Of a stretch of 64,000 nt of DNA, positions 1 to 7,798 are shown one piece after another. The notes under the pieces were generated by a model. That model ran no database searches and had not been told where the DNA came from. It saw only the letters and a program-made list of their open reading frames with translations. The position numbers and the translations under genes were made by a program. The stretch spans positions 1-64,000 of the forward strand of contig NZ_SPVG01000129.1 in NCBI RefSeq assembly GCF_004614165.1, in the 5' to 3' direction. Position 1 is the stretch's first letter; each line of letters starts with the position of its first letter. The stretch is from Duganella callida. GTDB taxonomy: Bacteria; Pseudomonadota; Gammaproteobacteria; Burkholderiales; Burkholderiaceae_D.

Positions 1-60
1 GACACATTCGGACATTGCATCGCGCGCGATGCAATGTCCGAATGTCGGCTCTGACCCCGA
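1..60. repeat. REPIN-like palindromic repeat, copy A (family i)
   Basis: Bases 4-45 form a perfect palindrome with 21-base arms and no loop, centred between 24 and 25. Bases 35-60 are a 26-of-26 match to the reverse complement of 35296-35321, the left arm of another repeat in this window. The element ends in CTGACCCCGA just downstream of the ychJ stop codon. Its left end may be cut by the window start. It could act as a terminator for ychJ, but it has no T tract. Confidence 0.75.
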
Positions 61-70
61 ATTGTCATGA

Positions 71-508
71 TTATTCTGGAAAACTACCGTCAACGTAAAA
101 CCAGCGCGGGTCTCCTCCTGCCGCCGGTTCGCGTACAAAATTGCTGACTTCGTGCAGACGCTGCGCCCGGCCATTGATCTTGAAGCGGGCGACAAATTCC
201 ACCACGTCCCGGTCGGGATCGGCGTCATCTGCTTTACGTTGACGTAAACGTAAAGCGGATTTTACCTCAAGTCCCAGCCATTGCAGCTTTTCGTCGTCAC
301 TCATGATGGGCTCGGTGGGACGGGTGCTGGCGTGCCAGGTGGCCAGCAGGTAGGGCTCGTTATGCTGGACGTAGGCGGTATAGCGCGAGCGCATCAGCGC
401 TTCCGCGCTCGGCGGGATGGCCGTGCCGTCGATATACGGTCCGCAGCAGGTGGCCAGCGAGGGGCCGCCGCAGGGGCAGCCAGCGGGCGCGGTGGACTTC
501 TTGGACAT
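71..508 (-). CDS. ychJ: YchJ family SEC-C motif protein
   Basis: Predicted 145-residue YchJ/UPF0225 family protein of unknown function. The N-terminus carries a zinc-ribbon-like SEC-C motif (CPCGG...CCGPYIDG), followed by the family's LMRSRYTAY segment and a C-terminal NTF2-like part with WFYVDGSF. An upstream in-frame ATG at 556 would add 16 residues; the start at 508 (MSKKST) is preferred because family members begin just before the Cys motif. Transcription runs leftward, away from the regulator at 677. Two LiuR-box-like sequences (85-98 and 234-247) lie inside the coding region. Confidence 0.85.
   Translation of the reverse strand: MSKKSTAPAGCPCGGPSLATCCGPYIDGTAIPPSAEALMRSRYTAYVQHNEPYLLATWHASTRPTEPIMSDDEKLQWLGLEVKSALRLRQRKADDADPDRDVVEFVARFKINGRAQRLHEVSNFVREPAAGGDPRWFYVDGSFPE
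234..247. promoter_or_regulatory. LiuR-box-like dyad inside ychJ
   Basis: TTACGTTGACGTAA differs at one of 14 positions from the perfect palindrome found upstream of ivd (24363-24376). It lies within a longer near-palindrome with 10-base arms (231-240 and 247-256). A weaker match (11 of 14) is at 85-98. Location inside a gene makes function uncertain. Confidence 0.3.
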
Positions 509-610
509 GGTGGAAACAGTCTGGGCTGGTGATGCAAACCCCGCATTATCCGCCAAATATGCGCGCTCCGCCGGGTCTCGCGTTATGCTACATGTATAAA
601 TCTTGTAATT

Positions 611-666
611 TCACATCCCGTGCGGCGCACACGTTTACCCCATCGCTATTACACTACGGGATGTGA
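611..666 (+). promoter_or_regulatory. Inverted repeat upstream of the GntR-type regulator
   Basis: TCACATCCCG (611-620) and CGGGATGTGA (657-666) are perfect 10-base inverted arms separated by 36 bases, ending 10 bases before the regulator's ATG. This could be an autoregulatory operator pair or a leader hairpin that partly buries the ribosome-binding GAGGAG. It does not resemble the known NagR/DasR consensus, so the ligand and protein are open. Confidence 0.4.
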
Positions 667-676
667 GGAGAAATGA

Positions 677-1417
677 ATGAGCCAGACCAGTTTTGAATTC
701 AAGGCGGATGCCAACGACAGTTCGCCGTTGTACATGCAAATTGCACGCAAGTTGAGCGACGATGTGCTCAATGGCCGCTATCAGGTGGACCAGGCGCTGC
801 CGTCGGAACGGACCTTGTCGGAACTGTTAAACGTTTCGCGCGTGACCGCGCGCAAGGCTATCGACCAGCTGGTGGACCAGGGACTGGTGGTGCGCCGTCG
901 CGGTTCCGGCAACTATATCGCGCCGCGCATCGAGCAGCCGCTGTCCAACCTCACCAGTTTTTCCGAGCAATTGCAGCAGCGTGGCCACATCCCCGGTTCG
1001 CGCTGGCTCAAGCGGGCGATCGTGACGCCGACGCCGGAGGAGCAACTGAGCCTGGGCCTGTCGCCGTATTCCAAGGTGGCGCGGCTGGAACGTCTGCGTC
1101 TGGCCGACGACGTGGTGATGGCGTATGAAGTGTCGGTGCTGCCGCAGACGGTGCTGAACGACCCGAACGCCGTCGGCAATTCGCTGTACCAGTATTTGGA
1201 AAGCATCAACAAGGCGCCGGCGCGCGCCTTGCAGCACATCCGCGCGATGAACGCGTCGGCCGAGCTGGCCAAGCAGCTGGGCGTGCCGGAAGGTCAGGCC
1301 GTGCTGTACATCACCCGCGTGGCGTACCTGGAATCGGGCGAAGCCATGGAGCTGACCCATTCATATTGCCACAGCGATCACTACGACTTCGTGGCGGAGA
1401 TGCGCCGCGCAACATAA
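677..1417 (+). CDS. GntR family (HutC/NagR subfamily) transcriptional regulator
   Basis: Protein of 246 residues. The N-terminal winged helix (about 15-85) has the GntR signature LPSERTLSELLNVSRVTARKAIDQLV. The C-terminal UTRA-type effector domain (about 95-240) has the HutC-family pattern. Relatives such as NagR/YvoA bind GlcNAc-6-P or glucosamine-6-P. It precedes murQ by 7 bases, so it probably controls the following peptidoglycan-recycling genes in response to an amino-sugar phosphate; that effector is inferred from context. GAGGAG precedes the ATG. Confidence 0.88.
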   Translation: MSQTSFEFKADANDSSPLYMQIARKLSDDVLNGRYQVDQALPSERTLSELLNVSRVTARKAIDQLVDQGLVVRRRGSGNYIAPRIEQPLSNLTSFSEQLQQRGHIPGSRWLKRAIVTPTPEEQLSLGLSPYSKVARLERLRLADDVVMAYEVSVLPQTVLNDPNAVGNSLYQYLESINKAPARALQHIRAMNASAELAKQLGVPEGQAVLYITRVAYLESGEAMELTHSYCHSDHYDFVAEMRRAT

Positions 1418-1424
1418 CCCGTCT

Positions 1425-2315
1425 ATGCTCAAGACCGAGACGCCGAGTACGCAGCACGCACAGCTGGACCTCTACCCGGTGGAGGCCTTGGTCGATGCAT
1501 TGGTAGAGGACCAGGCGCAGGCAGTGGCCGCCGTGAAGGCGGCTTCGGCCAGCATCTGCGCCGCGGTGGAGGCGATGGCGCCGCGCATCGCCGCCGGCGG
1601 GCGCTTGATCTACGCCGGCGCCGGCACCTCGGGACGGCTGGGCGTGCTGGACAGCGTGGAACTGTACCCGACCTTCTCCTGGCCGCGCGAGCGCGCCAAA
1701 GCCCTGCTGGCCGGCGGCCTGGGCGCGATGTTCGAGGCGGTCGAAGGCGCCGAAGACGACCTCAACAAAGGCGCCGCCGACCTGCGCCTGCTGTATCCCA
1801 CCTACAACGACGTGCTGCTGCTGGTGGCGGCCTCCGGCACCACGCCCTATGTGCTGGGCGCGATGCAGGCGGCGCGCACGGTGGGCGCCTTCACGGTAGG
1901 CATCGCCAACAATGCGCGGACACCGTTGCTGACTGGCGCCGATGTCGGCATCCTGCTCGACACCGGGGCGGAAGTGATTTCCGGCAGCACGCGGCTAAAG
2001 GCCGGCACGGCGCAGAAAATCGTGCTGAATACCCTGTCGAGTGCACTGATGGTCAGGCTGCACAAGGTCTACGGCAATCTGATGGTCGACCTCCAGGCCA
2101 CCAACGCCAAGCTGGTCGAGCGCGCCGTGCGGCTGACCGTGCACGCCACCGGCGCCGACGCCGCCGCCGCGCGCGCGGCGCTGGAACAATGCCAGTACCA
2201 GGTCAAGCTGGCCATGCTCATGCTGCTGAAAAAACAGACAGCCGCAGAGGCGCAAGCCCAGCTCGATGCAACCCACGGCAATGTGCGCGCGGCGCTGACG
2301 AAGAAGGAATCGTAA
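1425..2315 (+). CDS. murQ: N-acetylmuramic acid 6-phosphate etherase
   Basis: MurQ cleaves the lactyl ether of MurNAc-6-P to give GlcNAc-6-P and D-lactate in the cytoplasm, the committing step of muramic acid reuse. The 296-residue protein has the SIS-domain sugar-phosphate motif GAGTSGRLGVLDSVE (65-79) and EGAEDD (108-112). E79 and E110 match the catalytic glutamates E83 and E114 of E. coli MurQ. The segment GAEVISGSTRLKAGTAQK is also diagnostic. The text after E79 (LYPTFSW) differs from the more common CPPTFG. No anmK is nearby; the BadF kinase at 5385 may supply the substrate. Confidence 0.95.
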   Translation: MLKTETPSTQHAQLDLYPVEALVDALVEDQAQAVAAVKAASASICAAVEAMAPRIAAGGRLIYAGAGTSGRLGVLDSVELYPTFSWPRERAKALLAGGLGAMFEAVEGAEDDLNKGAADLRLLYPTYNDVLLLVAASGTTPYVLGAMQAARTVGAFTVGIANNARTPLLTGADVGILLDTGAEVISGSTRLKAGTAQKIVLNTLSSALMVRLHKVYGNLMVDLQATNAKLVERAVRLTVHATGADAAAARAALEQCQYQVKLAMLMLLKKQTAAEAQAQLDATHGNVRAALTKKES

Positions 2316-2316
2316 A

Positions 2317-2407
2317 TCCGGGGTCAGTTCTGCCAATCGCACACGAGCTGCGCCGTAAGACACTGTTACAGTTCAGCTTGTGTGCGATTGGCAGAACTGA
2401 CCCCGGA
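2317..2407. repeat. REPIN-like hairpin repeat, copy B (family ii)
   Basis: Perfect 28-base inverted arms (2317-2344 and 2380-2407) flank a 35-base spacer that contains a further 5-bp stem. Bases 2315-2345 are identical over 31 bases to 24382-24412 (copy C). The spacer begins GAGCT and then GCCGTAA, as in copy D at 35322, although the arms differ. It fills the gap between murQ and the AmpG-like gene and could form a strong mRNA hairpin. Confidence 0.88.
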
Positions 2408-2415
2408 GTGTTTTT

Positions 2416-3675
2416 ATGCAACGACGTAGTGCCTGGGCCTGGGTGCCCAGTGTTTCTTTCAGCCAGGGTGTGCCGTATGTCGCGGCGATGATGTTGTCGA
2501 CCGTGATGTACAAGAATCTCGGGATTTCGAATGCCGATCTGGCGTTTTATACGGCGTGGCTGTACCTGCCCTGGGTGGTGAAGCCGTTGTGGTCGCCTGT
2601 GCTGGAGTTGTTCGGCACCAAGCGGCGCTGGACGGTGCTGATGCAGCTGGCCGGCGCCGCCGGTCTGGCATCCGTGGCGCTGACGTTGCACCTGCCCGAT
2701 TTCTTCCGCTGGACCTTGGTCATCTTCTGGCTGTTGGCGTTTGCTTCGGCCACCCACGATATCGCTTCCGATGGTTTTTATATGCTCGGCCTGCCCACCC
2801 AGCGTCAGCAGGCGGCGTTTGTCGGCGTGCGCAGCGCGTTTTACAAGCTGGCGATGATAGGCGGGCAGGGTGGTATCGTTTATGTCGCCGGGGCGTTGAT
2901 CCTGTCTACCGGCGATCCGGCGCATGCCTGGTCCATCGTCTTCGGCCTGCTGGCGCTGCTGTTTCTGGGCTTGTGCGGCTGGCATCAGTGGATGCTGCCG
3001 CGGCCCGATGCGGATCATCGGCATACGGCCGGCGGCGCGCTGTGGCGCGATTTCGTGCAGACCTTCCGCAGCTTTTTCCAGAAGCCGGGCATCGTCGCCA
3101 CGCTGGGATTTCTGCTGCTGTACCGCCTCGGCGAGGCGCAGCTGTTGAAGATGGCCGCGCCGTTTCTGCTCGATCCGCGCGACCGGGGCGGCCTCGGGCT
3201 CACTACCTCGGAGTTTGGCCTGGTGTACGGCACCATCGGCGTCTGCGCGCTGGTGCTGGGCGGACTGGCCGGCGGGGTGGTGGTGTCGCGTTTCGGCCTC
3301 AAGCGGGCGATCTGGCCGATGGTGTTCATCATGCACGTGCCGGACCTGGTGTTCGTGTATCTGGCCACGGCGCTGCCCAGCCATCTGACCGTGATCGCGG
3401 CCTGCCTGGCGATCGAGCAGTTCGGCTATGGCTTCGGCTTTGCCGCGTTCCTGCTGTACATGGTGCTGGTCGCCGACGGCGAGCACAAGACCGCCCACTA
3501 TGCGATGTGCACCGGCTTCATGGCCCTCGGCATGATGTTGCCGGGGATGGTCAGCGGCTGGATACAGCAGCAGCTCGGTTATCAGAATTTCTTCATCTGG
3601 GCCTGCATTTCCACCCTGCCCGCGTTTGCCATGACGGCATTGGTGCGCATTCCGCTTGAATTCGGCAGGAAATAG
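2416..3675 (+). CDS. AmpG-like muropeptide MFS permease
   Basis: A 419-residue polytopic membrane protein with about 12 hydrophobic segments. It has AmpG-family features near the N-terminus (FSQGVPYVAAMMLSTVMYKNLGIS, then WVVKPLWSPVLE) and ASATHDIASDGFYML in the fourth helix region. AmpG imports GlcNAc-anhydroMurNAc peptides from the periplasm. Position after murQ and before wall hydrolases supports a recycling permease. It is shorter than E. coli AmpG (about 490 residues), which carries two extra C-terminal helices. The repeat at 2317-2407 separates it from murQ. Confidence 0.85.
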   Translation: MQRRSAWAWVPSVSFSQGVPYVAAMMLSTVMYKNLGISNADLAFYTAWLYLPWVVKPLWSPVLELFGTKRRWTVLMQLAGAAGLASVALTLHLPDFFRWTLVIFWLLAFASATHDIASDGFYMLGLPTQRQQAAFVGVRSAFYKLAMIGGQGGIVYVAGALILSTGDPAHAWSIVFGLLALLFLGLCGWHQWMLPRPDADHRHTAGGALWRDFVQTFRSFFQKPGIVATLGFLLLYRLGEAQLLKMAAPFLLDPRDRGGLGLTTSEFGLVYGTIGVCALVLGGLAGGVVVSRFGLKRAIWPMVFIMHVPDLVFVYLATALPSHLTVIAACLAIEQFGYGFGFAAFLLYMVLVADGEHKTAHYAMCTGFMALGMMLPGMVSGWIQQQLGYQNFFIWACISTLPAFAMTALVRIPLEFGRK

Positions 3676-3723
3676 CCGGATCGGCGCATTACAATACGGT
3701 CTCTACTGATTCGGAGAGCGGTT

Positions 3724-5382
3724 GTGGTTTTCAATGCGAAGAAGCGGCTGACCTTGTCGGCCGGCGTGGCGGCTGGCCTGGCGGCGCTGCTTGAGGGGTG
3801 TTCCAGTACGCCCGTGCCGCCGATGTCGCCATCGGCGCCCGCCTTGCCGCCGGCGCCGGGCGCGCCGGTGGCCTCGGTCCCGCCCGCTCCGCCCGCCGAT
3901 CCGCGCGTGCCGCCACCGGCGCCGCGCGAGTTCCGCGCCGCCTGGGTATCGACCGTGGCCAATATCGACTGGCCCAGCCGCGGCAATCTGCCGGTGGCAA
4001 AACAGCAAGCGGAGGCGCTGGCGATACTGGATCGCGCCAGGCTGCTGAATCTGAATGCGATCGTGCTGCAGGTGCGCCCCAGCGCCGATGCGATTTATCC
4101 GTCCGAGCTGGAGCCGTGGTCGGAATTCCTCACCGGCCAGCAGGGCCGGCCGCCGGCGCCAGCGTGGGACCCGCTGCAGTTCTGGATCGAGCAGGCGCAC
4201 GCGCGCGGGCTGGAGCTGCACGCCTGGTTCAATCCCTACCGCGCGCGTCACGCCACCGCCAGGACGCCGCTGGCCGCCAATCACATCGCGCGCCGCCGCC
4301 CGGACGTGGTGAAGCCCTACGGCCGTTATCTGTGGATGGACCCGGGCGAAGCCGCCGCGTCGCAGCACACGCTGGACGTGGTGCTGGATGTGGTGCACCG
4401 CTACGATATCGACGGCGTACACATCGACGATTACTTCTACCCCTACCCCATCGATACGGCGAATGCGGCCGGGCCGGAAGGCGTGGCGCTGGACGCCGGC
4501 GTCGGCGCGCGGCAGGAGCTGGAATTCCCGGACCAGCCGTCGTGGCAGCGCTATCTGCTCGGCGGCGGTACGCTGGACCGCGCGCACTGGCGCCGCCAGA
4601 ACGTCAATGCGCTGATCGAAGCGATGTACACGGGCATCCGCAAGGAGAAGGCCTGGGTGCGTTTCGGTATCAGCCCGTTCGGCATCGGCCGCCCGGACAA
4701 GCGGCCGCCCGGCATCGTCGGTTTCAGCCAGTACGACAAGCTGTATGCGGACGCGGAGCTGTGGCTGGCCAACGGCTGGCTCGATTATCTGGCGCCGCAG
4801 CTGTATTGGCCGGTGGCGCAGGCGCCGCAGGCGTTCGATGTGCTGCTCGATTACTGGCTGGCGCAGAACACGCGCGCGCGCCACGTCTGGCCCGGCCTGT
4901 ACACCAGCCGCATCGACAATAGCGCCAAGGCTTTCGCGCCGGAGGAAATCGTCAAGCAGATCGGCGTCACGCGCAGCCGCAACGGTGTGCGCGGCCATCT
5001 GCATTTCTCGATCGCGGCGCTGATGGAAAACCGCAAGGGCATCGCCGATCAGCTGCGCACGCAGGCCTATCAGACCGCCGCGCTGACGCCGCCGACGCCA
5101 TGGTTGGGCGCCGAGCCGCCAGGGGCGCCGCAGGCGGCGGCGCGCCGCGAGAGCAATGGCGTGGCCCTCAAGCTGTCGCCGGGCGGCGGCAAGCCCGCCA
5201 CGCATTATGCGATCTGGTCGCGCTACGGGAACGAATGGCGCTTTGCGGTGGCGCCGGCGTCGCGGCCGGTGCTGCTGCTGGCCGACGATGCCGCCGGCGG
5301 CGCGGCGCAGATGGTGGTGGTCAGCGCGGTCGACCGCCTGGGCAATGAGAGCGAACGTATCAACGTCTACGCGCGGAGTTGA
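3724..5382 (+). CDS. DigH-like family 10-type glycoside hydrolase, putative lipoprotein
   Basis: A 552-residue protein of the DUF187/GHL10 family. E. coli DigH (YddW) of this family cuts glycan strands stripped of peptides. A hydrophobic N-terminus ends in ALLEGCSS, a lipobox with an unusual Glu at -2, followed by a Pro/Ala-rich linker to about residue 65. The TIM-barrel begins REFRAAWVSTVANIDWPS and contains GVHIDDYFYPYP and YLAPQLYWPV. GTG is the start, with GGAGAGCGG upstream. A C-terminal beta-rich domain (about 470-552) looks fibronectin-like. Its stop overlaps the next gene region, suggesting one transcript. Confidence 0.85.
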   Translation: MVFNAKKRLTLSAGVAAGLAALLEGCSSTPVPPMSPSAPALPPAPGAPVASVPPAPPADPRVPPPAPREFRAAWVSTVANIDWPSRGNLPVAKQQAEALAILDRARLLNLNAIVLQVRPSADAIYPSELEPWSEFLTGQQGRPPAPAWDPLQFWIEQAHARGLELHAWFNPYRARHATARTPLAANHIARRRPDVVKPYGRYLWMDPGEAAASQHTLDVVLDVVHRYDIDGVHIDDYFYPYPIDTANAAGPEGVALDAGVGARQELEFPDQPSWQRYLLGGGTLDRAHWRRQNVNALIEAMYTGIRKEKAWVRFGISPFGIGRPDKRPPGIVGFSQYDKLYADAELWLANGWLDYLAPQLYWPVAQAPQAFDVLLDYWLAQNTRARHVWPGLYTSRIDNSAKAFAPEEIVKQIGVTRSRNGVRGHLHFSIAALMENRKGIADQLRTQAYQTAALTPPTPWLGAEPPGAPQAAARRESNGVALKLSPGGGKPATHYAIWSRYGNEWRFAVAPASRPVLLLADDAAGGAAQMVVVSAVDRLGNESERINVYARS

Positions 5383-5384
5383 GG

Positions 5385-6278
5385 ATGCACGGTCTCGGTA
5401 TCGATGCGGGCGGCACGCGGACCCGCTGGGCGCTGGTCGATGCGGCCGGCAGCATTGTCGCGGAGGGCAGCGTGGGCGGCATGTCGGCCATGCAGCTTGG
5501 CAGCGATGCCGGGCGCGATGCGGTGCGCGGCGTGTTCGCCATGCTGGCGGCGCAGGTGCTGGCGGCCGGACGGCCGGTGCGCGTTTGCGCCGGTCTGACG
5601 GGTTTCGACGGCGTCGGCACGCAGGCCGCGCAGATGCTGGCCGCGGCGCTGGCCCTCGCGCCGGCGGCCATCAGTGTGCGCAGCGATGTGGAGATCGCAT
5701 ATCTGGACAGCTTTGCGCCCGGCGAAGGCTATCTGGTCTACGCCGGCACCGGTTCGATCGCCGCCTGGATCGATGCGGAAGGCCAGTTCCACCGGGCCGG
5801 GGGACGCGGCGTGACGCTCGATGACGGCGGCGGCGGCTACTGGATCGCGCGCGAGGCCATGCGTCACGTCTGGCGCAACGAGGATGAGCAGCCGGGCATC
5901 TGGCAGCAGTCGGCCATGGCGCGCGCGGTGTTTGCGCAGGTCGGCGGCAGCGACTGGACCTTGTCGCGGCGCTTCTTTCACGGCCAGGAACGCGGCGCCG
6001 TCGGGCAGCTGGCGCTGGCCGTCGCCGCGGCGGCCGATGCCGATCCGGTGGCGCGCGGCATCCTCGAACAGGCCGGCCGGGAGCTGGCGCGCATCGCACT
6101 GGCGCTGGTGCGCCGCCATGGCGCACGTCCGATCGTGCTGGGCGGCCGCGCCGCGCAACTGCATCCGCTGATCGCTCAGAGCATGCGCGCCGCGCTGCCG
6201 GCGGATCTGCCGCTGACGCAGCGGAGTACGCTGGCGCACCACGCGGCGGCGCGGATTGCTCTACACTCCCATGATTGA
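5385..6278 (+). CDS. BadF/BadG-type ATPase, probable N-acetylmuramate/N-acetylglucosamine kinase
   Basis: A 297-residue protein of the BadF/BadG/BcrA/BcrD ATPase family. It has the N-terminal phosphate loop GIDAGGTRTRWALVD, the AGTGS motif in the middle and GGGGYWIAREA in the adenosine region. Family members include N-acetylglucosamine kinases and Clostridium MurK, which phosphorylates MurNAc and GlcNAc at O-6. Between murQ and wall hydrolases, a MurK-like role feeding MurQ is the best inference. ATG 5385 is preferred over TTG 5379 because GGAG at 5375 is well spaced. Substrate specificity cannot be read from sequence. Confidence 0.82.
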   Translation: MHGLGIDAGGTRTRWALVDAAGSIVAEGSVGGMSAMQLGSDAGRDAVRGVFAMLAAQVLAAGRPVRVCAGLTGFDGVGTQAAQMLAAALALAPAAISVRSDVEIAYLDSFAPGEGYLVYAGTGSIAAWIDAEGQFHRAGGRGVTLDDGGGGYWIAREAMRHVWRNEDEQPGIWQQSAMARAVFAQVGGSDWTLSRRFFHGQERGAVGQLALAVAAAADADPVARGILEQAGRELARIALALVRRHGARPIVLGGRAAQLHPLIAQSMRAALPADLPLTQRSTLAHHAAARIALHSHD

Positions 6279-6296
6279 ATCGTTGCCGAGACGTTT

Positions 6297-7175
6297 ATGA
6301 AGATAGTCCCCCTGCTCGCCCTGACCGCCCTGGTGGCCGGTTGCGCCACCGTGCCGCCGCCCGATGCGCCGCGCTTCGACCATTCGCTGACAGCACGCGC
6401 GCAGAGTGAGCGCATCAAGTATGTGATCCTGCATTACACGGTGAGCGATCTGCCACGGTCGATCAACACGCTGGCCAACGGCACGCAGGTGAGCGCGCAT
6501 TATCTGCTGACCGATACCAGTCCGCCGTTCTTCTATACGCTGGTGGACGAGTCGCGCCAGGCCAATCATGCGGGTTACAGCAACTGGAAGATCTACAACC
6601 AGCTGAATGCCGCGTCGATCGGCATCGAGATCGTCAACCCGGGGTTCAGGGAGACGCCGCAGGGCCGCGTGTATGCGCCATTCCAGCAGGCGCAGATCGA
6701 TCAACTGATTCCGCTGCTGAAGGATATCGTCAAGCGCCACAACATCCCGTTCGGGAACATCCTCGGACATAACGACATCGCGCCGCAGCGCAAGCAGGAT
6801 CCGGGGCCGATGTTCCCGTGGAAGCAGCTGGCCGATGCGGGATTGATTCCCTGGCCGGAGCCGAGCCGCGTGACGGCGCGCATGGCGGGCTTCCAGGAAC
6901 AGCTGCCGGAGGTGAGCTGGTTCCAGCGCAAGCTGGCCGAGATAGGCTATGCGGTGCCGCAGAACGGTGAGCTGGATCAGGCCACACGCAACGTGATCGC
7001 GGTATTCCAGACCAAGTACCGGCCGTCGCTGTACGACGGCACGCCGGACGCCGAGACGGCGGCCATGATGGATGTGCTGACCAGCCCCGTGCCGCAGCTG
7101 CCTCCACCGGCTGCGACGTTGCCGGTCACTCCGGCGTCTCCGGCCCAGCCGGACGTGCCGTCCGAGTCGAATTAA
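6297..7175 (+). CDS. AmiD-like N-acetylmuramoyl-L-alanine amidase lipoprotein
   Basis: A 292-residue protein with lipoprotein signal LTALVAGC (lipid Cys15). The Amidase_2 domain (about 35-185) has zinc ligands in ILHYTVS and NHAGYSNW and in the distal GHNDIAPQRKQDPGPMFPW segment. A C-terminal peptidoglycan-binding helical domain spans about 205-265, and the tail is Pro-rich. AmiD removes stem peptides from MurNAc and anhydro-MurNAc on the outer-membrane inner face. It follows the kinase by 18 bases and fits the recycling set. Confidence 0.9.
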   Translation: MKIVPLLALTALVAGCATVPPPDAPRFDHSLTARAQSERIKYVILHYTVSDLPRSINTLANGTQVSAHYLLTDTSPPFFYTLVDESRQANHAGYSNWKIYNQLNAASIGIEIVNPGFRETPQGRVYAPFQQAQIDQLIPLLKDIVKRHNIPFGNILGHNDIAPQRKQDPGPMFPWKQLADAGLIPWPEPSRVTARMAGFQEQLPEVSWFQRKLAEIGYAVPQNGELDQATRNVIAVFQTKYRPSLYDGTPDAETAAMMDVLTSPVPQLPPPAATLPVTPASPAQPDVPSESN

Positions 7176-7183
7176 GTGTGCTC

Positions 7184-7798
7184 ATGAGCGCGACGACGCT
7201 GCCTTGCGAAGCGATCCCCGGCCATGCGGATTTCCGCCGGCTCGACAGCATTGCCGGCATCGCGGTCGATCTGCGCTATGCCACGGCCGACAACTTCGTC
7301 GGCCGCGATCTGTATTCGCCGCTCGATTGCGCCTGGCTGCACAAGGACGCCGCCGCGGCGCTGGAGCGGGCCGTCGCCTGGCTGGCCGCCCGCCAGCCGG
7401 CCTGCCAGCTGCTGGTATTGGACGCCTTGCGTCCGCAGCGCGTGCAGGAGCAGTTGTGGGCCGCCCTGCAAGGCACGGAACTGTTGGGTTACATCGCCGA
7501 GCCGACACGCGGCTCCATCCATTCCTTCGGCATGGCGCTGGACCTCACGCTGCTGGACGCGCATGGCCGCGAACTGGACATGGGCACCGGCTTCGATGAC
7601 CTCAGCGAACGCTCGCATCCGGCGCTGGAAGACGAATTGCTGGCGCGCGGCGAGCTGACCGCGCAACAGCTGGAGCACCGCCGCTGGCTGCGCGACGCCA
7701 TGCAGCACAACGGCTGGCAGGGCATCCGCAGCGAGTGGTGGCACTTCGACTGCGGCGACCGCACCGAGGTACGCAAGCGCTACTTGCGCGTGCTCTGA
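7184..7798 (+). CDS. ddpX: D-alanyl-D-alanine dipeptidase (VanX/DdpX, peptidase M15D)
   Basis: A 204-residue zinc dipeptidase that hydrolyses D-Ala-D-Ala. It has the M15 signature SIHSFGMALD (metal His and Asp) and EWWHFD (catalytic Glu and third ligand His). No signal peptide is seen, so it is probably cytoplasmic like DdpX. GTG 7178 would add two residues; ATG 7184 was chosen, though no clear Shine-Dalgarno is visible. It is the last plus-strand gene of the recycling cluster, and its 3' end overlaps ampC tail to tail by 19 bases. Confidence 0.92.
   Translation: MSATTLPCEAIPGHADFRRLDSIAGIAVDLRYATADNFVGRDLYSPLDCAWLHKDAAAALERAVAWLAARQPACQLLVLDALRPQRVQEQLWAALQGTELLGYIAEPTRGSIHSFGMALDLTLLDAHGRELDMGTGFDDLSERSHPALEDELLARGELTAQQLEHRRWLRDAMQHNGWQGIRSEWWHFDCGDRTEVRKRYLRVL

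Noticed and set aside
1..60. Palindrome at the window start considered as a phage attachment site or CRISPR remnant
   Set aside because: There is no integrase, cas gene or spaced array; its match to 35296-35321 fits a dispersed REP-type repeat.
2218..3498. A 426-codon minus-strand frame opposite the AmpG-like gene
   Set aside because: Low-complexity His/Gln/Arg composition and complete overlap with a clear membrane transporter mark it as a shadow.
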